From Xanthomonas sp. DAR 34887 (GTDB lineage Bacteria; Pseudomonadota; Gammaproteobacteria; Xanthomonadales; Xanthomonadaceae): a DNA stretch of 64,000 bases. The notes beneath the pieces are model-generated. The model was not told the DNA's origin. It searched no databases and worked only from the letters and a program-made list of their open reading frames with translations. Position numbers and translations under genes: made by a program. Where the stretch lies: contig NZ_CP162490.1 of the NCBI RefSeq assembly GCF_041245805.1, positions 2,643,001-2,707,000 on the forward strand, in the 5' to 3' direction. Below, piece after piece: positions 60,010 to 64,000 of this stretch (positions are counted from its first letter, which is position 1; each line of letters begins with the position of its first letter).

Positions 60010-60626
60010 GCGGCAACGTGGTGCGCTGGTTCGCGCCGGAACTCAATGCCGCGCCGGTTCCCGAGCCGCAGCTCGAGGAGGCCTTGCCGGAAGAACCGGT
60101 CCTGCGCCCGCCGACCCTGGAAGACATCCAGGCGATCGAGTCGGCCGCGCAGCACGAAGGCTTCGAACGCGGCCACGCCGAGGGCCTGGCCCAGGGCCAG
60201 TCGGAAATCCGCCGCCTGACCGCGCAGATCGAAGGCATCCTGGACAATTTCTCGCGGCCGCTGGCGCGGCTGGAGAACGAAGTGGTCGGCGCGCTCGGCG
60301 AAGTGGCCGTGCGCATCGCCGGCAGCCTGGTCGGCCGCGCCTACGAGGCCGATCCGGCGCTGCTGGCGGACCTGGTCGGCGAAGCGCTGGACGCGGTCGG
60401 CGGCGCGCGCCGCGAGGTCGAGGTGCGCCTGCACCCGGACGACATCGCCGCGCTGACCCCGCTGCTGTCGTTGATGGCCGACGGCACCCGACTGGTGCCG
60501 GACCTGAGCCTGAGCCGCGGCGACCTGCGCGTGCATGCCGAAGCGGTGCGCATCGACGGCACCCTGGAAGCGCGCCTGCGTGCGGCGCTGGAGACGGTCA
60601 TGCGCAAGTCAGGAGCGGGCCTGTGA
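60006..60626 (+). CDS. fliH: Flagellar export ATPase regulator FliH
   Basis: 206-residue stator-like protein of the export ATPase. N-terminal acidic/Pro-rich part, the Gly-spaced helix GFERGHAEGLAQGQSEIRRL, and a C-terminal domain with VEVRLHPDDIAAL. It anchors FliI at the C ring and inhibits its ATPase. Coupled to both neighbours by overlap. Confidence 0.94.
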   Translation: MSGNVVRWFAPELNAAPVPEPQLEEALPEEPVLRPPTLEDIQAIESAAQHEGFERGHAEGLAQGQSEIRRLTAQIEGILDNFSRPLARLENEVVGALGEVAVRIAGSLVGRAYEADPALLADLVGEALDAVGGARREVEVRLHPDDIAALTPLLSLMADGTRLVPDLSLSRGDLRVHAEAVRIDGTLEARLRAALETVMRKSGAGL

Positions 60627-61999
60627 GCGCGCTGTCCGGTACCCATCCGGCCGACTGGCTGGACGCGCGCAACCTGCGCCTGGCCTCGCGCCTGGGCCAG
60701 CTCGAGCTCGACGCCGCCGCCGGCCGCGGCCTGATCCGCGAAGGCATCCTGCGTCGCGCGGTCGGGCTGACCCTGGAAGCGGTCGGCTGCGAGGCGCCGA
60801 TGGGCGCCACCTGCAAGGTCGAGGTCGATGGCGGCTGGGTCGATGCCGAAGTGGTCGGCTTCTCCGGCGAACGCACCTCGCTGATGCCCAGCGCCGAAAC
60901 CCACGGTCTGCTGCCCAACGCAAGGGTGGTGCCGGTGCGCCGCCGCGGCGGCGTGGAAGTGGGCGAAGGCCTGCTCGGCCGGGTCATCGACTCGGACGGC
61001 GTGCCGCTGGACGGCAAGGGCCCGATCCGCGCCGAAGGCTCGGTCGGCATGGCCGGCATCTCGATCAACCCGCTGGCGCGCGAGCCGATCACCATGCCGC
61101 TGGACGTGGGCGTGCGTGCGATCAACGCGCTGCTGCCGATCGGCCGCGGCCAGCGCGTGGGGCTGTTCGCCGGCTCCGGCGTCGGCAAGTCCACCCTGCT
61201 GGGCATGATGACCCGCTACACCGCCGCCGACGTGATCGTGGTCGGGCTGATCGGCGAACGCGGCCGCGAAGTGCGCGATTTCGTCGAGACCACGCTGGGC
61301 GAGGAAGGCCTGCGCCGCGCCGTGGTCGTGGCCGCGCCGGCCGACCGCCCGCCGCTGGCGCGCCTGCATGGCGCCTACCGCGCCACCGCGATCGCCGAAT
61401 GGTTCCGCGACCAGGGCCTGAACGTGCTGCTGCTGATGGACTCGCTGACACGCTTCGCCCAGGCGCAGCGCGAGATCGGCCTGTCGGTCGGCGAACCGCC
61501 GACCACCCGCGGCTATCCGCCGTCGGTGTTCGCCAAGCTGCCGGCGCTGGTCGAGCGCGCCGGCAACGGCGCCAAGGGCCGCGGCTCGATCACCGCCTTC
61601 TACACCGTGCTGACCGAAGGCGACGATCCGCAGGATCCGATCGCCGACGCCGCGCGCGCCATCCTCGACGGCCACATCCTGCTGTCGCGGCGCGTCGCCG
61701 ACAGTGGCCTGTATCCGGCCATCGACGTCGAATCCTCGGTCAGCCGCGTGGTCCAGGACATCGCCGACGAGCCGTGGCGGCTGCGCATCCGTGCGCTGAA
61801 GCGATTGGTCGCGGCGTACTCGGCCAACCGCGACCTGATCACCATCGGCGCCTACCAGCGCGGCAACGATGCGGCCGTGGACGAGGCGCTGGAGCGTTGG
61901 CCCGAAATCATGGAATTCCTCGGACAGGATGTCGCCAAGGCCGCAGATCTGCCCCACAGCCAGGCCGCGTTGAAGCGCCTGGTCGAACGTGAGAACTAA
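60623..61999 (+). CDS. fliI: Flagellum-specific ATPase FliI
   Basis: 458-residue hexameric ATPase of the flagellar type III export system. The GTG at 60623 overlaps the fliH stop and follows AGGAGC. Walker A is GLFAGSGVGKSTLLG near residues 175-189. VVGLIGERGREVRDF, the Walker B strand LLLMDSLTRFAQAQREIGL and SAYSANRDLITIGAYQRGND-type C-terminal segments match F1-beta-like export ATPases. Confidence 0.97.
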   Translation: MSALSGTHPADWLDARNLRLASRLGQLELDAAAGRGLIREGILRRAVGLTLEAVGCEAPMGATCKVEVDGGWVDAEVVGFSGERTSLMPSAETHGLLPNARVVPVRRRGGVEVGEGLLGRVIDSDGVPLDGKGPIRAEGSVGMAGISINPLAREPITMPLDVGVRAINALLPIGRGQRVGLFAGSGVGKSTLLGMMTRYTAADVIVVGLIGERGREVRDFVETTLGEEGLRRAVVVAAPADRPPLARLHGAYRATAIAEWFRDQGLNVLLLMDSLTRFAQAQREIGLSVGEPPTTRGYPPSVFAKLPALVERAGNGAKGRGSITAFYTVLTEGDDPQDPIADAARAILDGHILLSRRVADSGLYPAIDVESSVSRVVQDIADEPWRLRIRALKRLVAAYSANRDLITIGAYQRGNDAAVDEALERWPEIMEFLGQDVAKAADLPHSQAALKRLVEREN

Positions 62000-62002
62000 G
62001 CC

Positions 62003-62470
62003 ATGATGCAATCACAGCGTATCGATCCCCTGCTCCGCCGCGCCCAGCAACACGAGGACGAGGTCGCACGCGACCTGGCCGAGCGCCAGCGTGCGCTGGA
62101 GACCCACGAGTCGCGGCTGGAAGAACTGCGCCGCTACGCCGAGGAATACGCCAACAGCCAGATGGCCGCGACCAGCCTGGCGCAACTGGCCAACCGCCGC
62201 GCGTTCCTGGATCGCCTGGAAAGCGCGGTGCAGCAGCAATGCCAGACCGTGGACCGCAATCGCGAGAAGGTGGAGATGGAGCGCAGCCGGCTGTTGCTGG
62301 CCAGCCGCGACAAGCAGGTGCTGGAACAGCTGGCGGCCAGCTACCGCGCCCAGGAACGCAAGGTCGACGACCGCCGCAGCCAGCGCGAGATGGACGACAT
62401 CGGCGCGCGCCGCGTGCGCCTGGCGGTGGCCGCGGCCGACAGCGACAACGACAACGGAGACAGCCGATGA
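62003..62470 (+). CDS. fliJ: Flagellar export protein FliJ
   Basis: 155-residue antiparallel coiled coil that inserts into the FliI hexamer, like gamma of F1. Nearly the whole sequence is charged and helical (DPLLRRAQQHEDEVARDLAERQRALETHESRLEELRRYAEEY). It starts 3 nt after fliI and overlaps fliK by 4 nt. Confidence 0.95.
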   Translation: MMQSQRIDPLLRRAQQHEDEVARDLAERQRALETHESRLEELRRYAEEYANSQMAATSLAQLANRRAFLDRLESAVQQQCQTVDRNREKVEMERSRLLLASRDKQVLEQLAASYRAQERKVDDRRSQREMDDIGARRVRLAVAAADSDNDNGDSR

Positions 62471-63780
62471 GCAACGCACTTTCCGCGCTGGGCGCCAACG
62501 TCCGCGCCAGCGCCTCCGGCAGCAACGCCGAGGCGCAGGGCCAGGACCGCAGCGGCGGCCAGGACTTCGACAAGCTGCTCGGCAACGACAGCGCGCGCGC
62601 CGCGCCCAAGCCGGCGCCTCGGCCGAACGCCAAATCGCAGCAGGCATCCGCCGGCAAGGACAAGGACGCGGCGGCGAAACGGCCGGACGCGACCGACGAC
62701 AGCGCCAGCGAGCCGGCGCGCAGCGCGCAGGCCGGCAACCAGGCCGCGCGCGACAGCGAAAAGAGCAGCGAGGACAGCAAGGCGCCGGGCAAGGACAGCA
62801 AGGTCGACGCCAAGAAAGGCGAGGACGGCGAGGAAGACGCCGGCTGGCCGCCGGCCGGCCTGGCCGGCATCGGCATGAGCCTGTTGCCGACGCTCGCCGC
62901 GGCAGCGCTGCCGGCCGCGAGCGCCGGTCCGCTGGGCGCGGCCGGCCTGGCGATCGGCGTCGCCGGCGCCGCCGCGCAGGGCGTGGCCGCGCTGCTCGGC
63001 GGCGACACCCTGGCCGCGGCGGCCGGCGCCGACACCGCCGCGGCCGGTGCGGCTGCGACCGCCGCCGCGCCGGCGACCGCCGCAGCCAACACCGGTGCCA
63101 GCGCCGCCGGCGGCTTCGGCGGCATGCTGGCACAGGCCGCCGGGGCCGCCGCGCAGGCCGCCAGCGGCGGCGATGCCGCCGCCCCGGTCGCCGCGCTGGC
63201 GGCGCTGGCGAGCGCCACCGACAAGAGCGCCGACAGCGGCAGCGATGTCGCCAGCAGCGGGACCGATCCGATCAACCTGCTGGCCACGGCCGGGATCCAC
63301 GCGCCGGCGCGCAGCGCCGATACCGCCGCGCCGTTCACCGGCTCGCCGACCCCGACCCCGAACCTGCACGGCGACAACTTCGACGACGAACTGGGCACGC
63401 GCATGAGCTGGCTGGCGGACCAGAAGATCGGCCACGCGCACATCAAGCTCAGCCCGGCCGAGCTGGGCCCGGTCGAGGTGCGCCTGCACCTGAGCGGCGA
63501 CCAGGTCAACGCCAGCTTCAGCAGCGCCCAGCCGGAAGTGCGCCAGGCGCTGGAGAACAGCCTGCCGCGGCTGCGCGACATGCTCGGCCAGCACGGCTTC
63601 CAGCTCGGCCAGGCGGATGTGGGCCAGCAGCAACAGCAGGCCTCGCAGAACGCCCGCCAGGGCAACGGGTCCAACGGCGGCGGTGGCCTCAATGGCGGCG
63701 CTGGCGACGAAGTGCTGGGCAGCGTCGGGATTCCGTCGGTGGTGCTGCGCCAGCGCGGCCTGCTCGACGCCTACGCGTAA
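62467..63780 (+). CDS. fliK: Flagellar hook-length control protein FliK
   Basis: 437 residues. The N-terminal half is a low-complexity ruler; after a charged stretch (about 40-135) it becomes an unusually hydrophobic Ala/Gly-rich segment (about 137-275). The C-terminal Flg_hook domain (about 310-385) is conserved: GHAHIKLSPAELGPVEVRLHLSGDQVNASFSS. A Gln/Asn/Gly-rich tail ends VVLRQRGLLDAYA. It sets hook length and switches export specificity. Last gene of the fliE operon in this window. Confidence 0.93.
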   Translation: MSNALSALGANVRASASGSNAEAQGQDRSGGQDFDKLLGNDSARAAPKPAPRPNAKSQQASAGKDKDAAAKRPDATDDSASEPARSAQAGNQAARDSEKSSEDSKAPGKDSKVDAKKGEDGEEDAGWPPAGLAGIGMSLLPTLAAAALPAASAGPLGAAGLAIGVAGAAAQGVAALLGGDTLAAAAGADTAAAGAAATAAAPATAAANTGASAAGGFGGMLAQAAGAAAQAASGGDAAAPVAALAALASATDKSADSGSDVASSGTDPINLLATAGIHAPARSADTAAPFTGSPTPTPNLHGDNFDDELGTRMSWLADQKIGHAHIKLSPAELGPVEVRLHLSGDQVNASFSSAQPEVRQALENSLPRLRDMLGQHGFQLGQADVGQQQQQASQNARQGNGSNGGGGLNGGAGDEVLGSVGIPSVVLRQRGLLDAYA

Positions 63781-63822
63781 TCCAATGGCAGCGCCGCGGT
63801 TGCGTTGGCACCGACCGCTCCT

Positions 63823-63890
63823 TGTGGGAGGGGCTTCAGCCCCGACAGGCGTCACCGATCAGGCCCGTCGGGACTGAGGTCCCTCCTACA
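63823..63890. repeat. Diverged REP-type palindrome after fliK
   Basis: TGTGGGAGGGGCTTCAGCCCCGAC (63823-63846) faces GTCGGGACTGAGGTCCCTCCTACA (63867-63890), an imperfect version of the element at 8573-8634. It lies just after fliK and may end that transcript. Confidence 0.8.
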
Positions 63891-63954
63891 GAATGGCCGC
63901 ACGGCAGGCCATTGCCGCCCGCGTCAAATATCCGGCAAGCGCCACCCAGCGTTT

Positions 63955-63972
63955 CGGCACGCCGATTGCATC
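63955..63972 (+). promoter_or_regulatory. Sigma-54 promoter of the next flagellar operon (probably fliL)
   Basis: CGGCAC-GCCGA-TTGCATCC, GG at 63956 and GC at 63968. The window ends with AAGGAG (63994-63999), a ribosome site whose gene starts beyond position 64000. In this cluster order fliL is expected. Confidence 0.75.
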
Positions 63973-64000
63973 CTTAGGGCACAAGACCCCCTTAAGGAGC

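Noticed and set aside
1..64000. tRNA, rRNA or CRISPR array
   Set aside because: No cloverleaf or rRNA stretch was recognised and no regularly spaced direct repeats were seen; repeats present are inverted REP-type elements.

Overview
This window is a high-GC gammaproteobacterial chromosome segment and almost certainly comes from a Xanthomonas or a close relative. The evidence is the aat-infA-clpA-clpS and mnmA-hflD neighbourhoods, the flagellar order flgNMA-cheV-flgBCDEFGHIJKL-fliC-fliD-fliS-fliT-pilZ-RR-rpoN2-REC-fleQ-[glycan island]-fliEFGHIJK, and short dispersed repeats typical of xanthomonads. The species cannot be fixed from sequence alone.

Layout. (1) 1-8.6 kb holds housekeeping genes: aat, infA, clpA and clpS (the N-end rule branch), a periplasmic hypothetical, a Nudix hydrolase, mnmA and hflD, then a soluble-type chemoreceptor with a clean sigma-28 promoter. 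(2) 8.6-20.7 kb holds an ABC importer without a binding-protein gene (ATPase plus a fused double permease) and a block of signalling genes: a PAS-GGDEF-EAL protein, a NarX-like PAS histidine kinase, a degenerate GGDEF-EAL protein with a C-terminal receiver, and an NtrB-like histidine kinase. (3) 20.7-34.1 kb holds the early and middle flagellar genes: flgN, flgM, flgA, cheV, then the rod, hook and ring genes flgB-flgL. (4) 34.1-42.9 kb holds the filament and regulatory genes: fliC, fliD, fliS, fliT-like, PilZ-like, a LuxR-type regulator, rpoN2, a single-domain receiver and fleQ. (5) 43.0-52.4 kb is a ten-gene island of visibly lower GC. It encodes an aminotransferase, ACP, KAS III, two reductases, two hexapeptide acyltransferases, a Rieske oxygenase, an FkbM methyltransferase and a pyruvyltransferase-like protein. 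It looks like a flagellin-glycan pathway making an N-acylated amino-dideoxy sugar. (6) 52.4-53.0 kb holds a broken glycosyltransferase copy abutting an IS5-type transposase remnant. (7) 53.06-56.6 kb encodes a 1173-residue multi-domain glycosyltransferase. (8) 56.9-63.8 kb is fliEFGHIJK. The window ends at the promoter of the next flagellar operon (probably fliL).

Regulation can be read directly. Eight sigma-54 elements (GG and GC 12 nt apart) precede flgA, flgB, flgG, fliD, the glycan island, the large glycosyltransferase, fliE and the downstream operon. Six sigma-28-like elements precede the chemoreceptor, flgM, cheV, fliC (two in tandem) and fliS. The sigma-54 factor (rpoN2) and its activator (fleQ) lie in the cluster, and so does the anti-sigma-28 factor (flgM). 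The acquired glycan island appears to have been wired into the same RpoN2/FleQ tier as hook and rod genes, which supports a role in flagellin decoration.

Most promising for novelty are the acyl-sugar island with its Rieske oxygenase and internally duplicated FkbM protein, the glycosyltransferase remnant and IS scar at its edge, the tandem fliC promoters, and a perfect palindrome upstream of rpoN2. All functional assignments come from motif reading without database searches.
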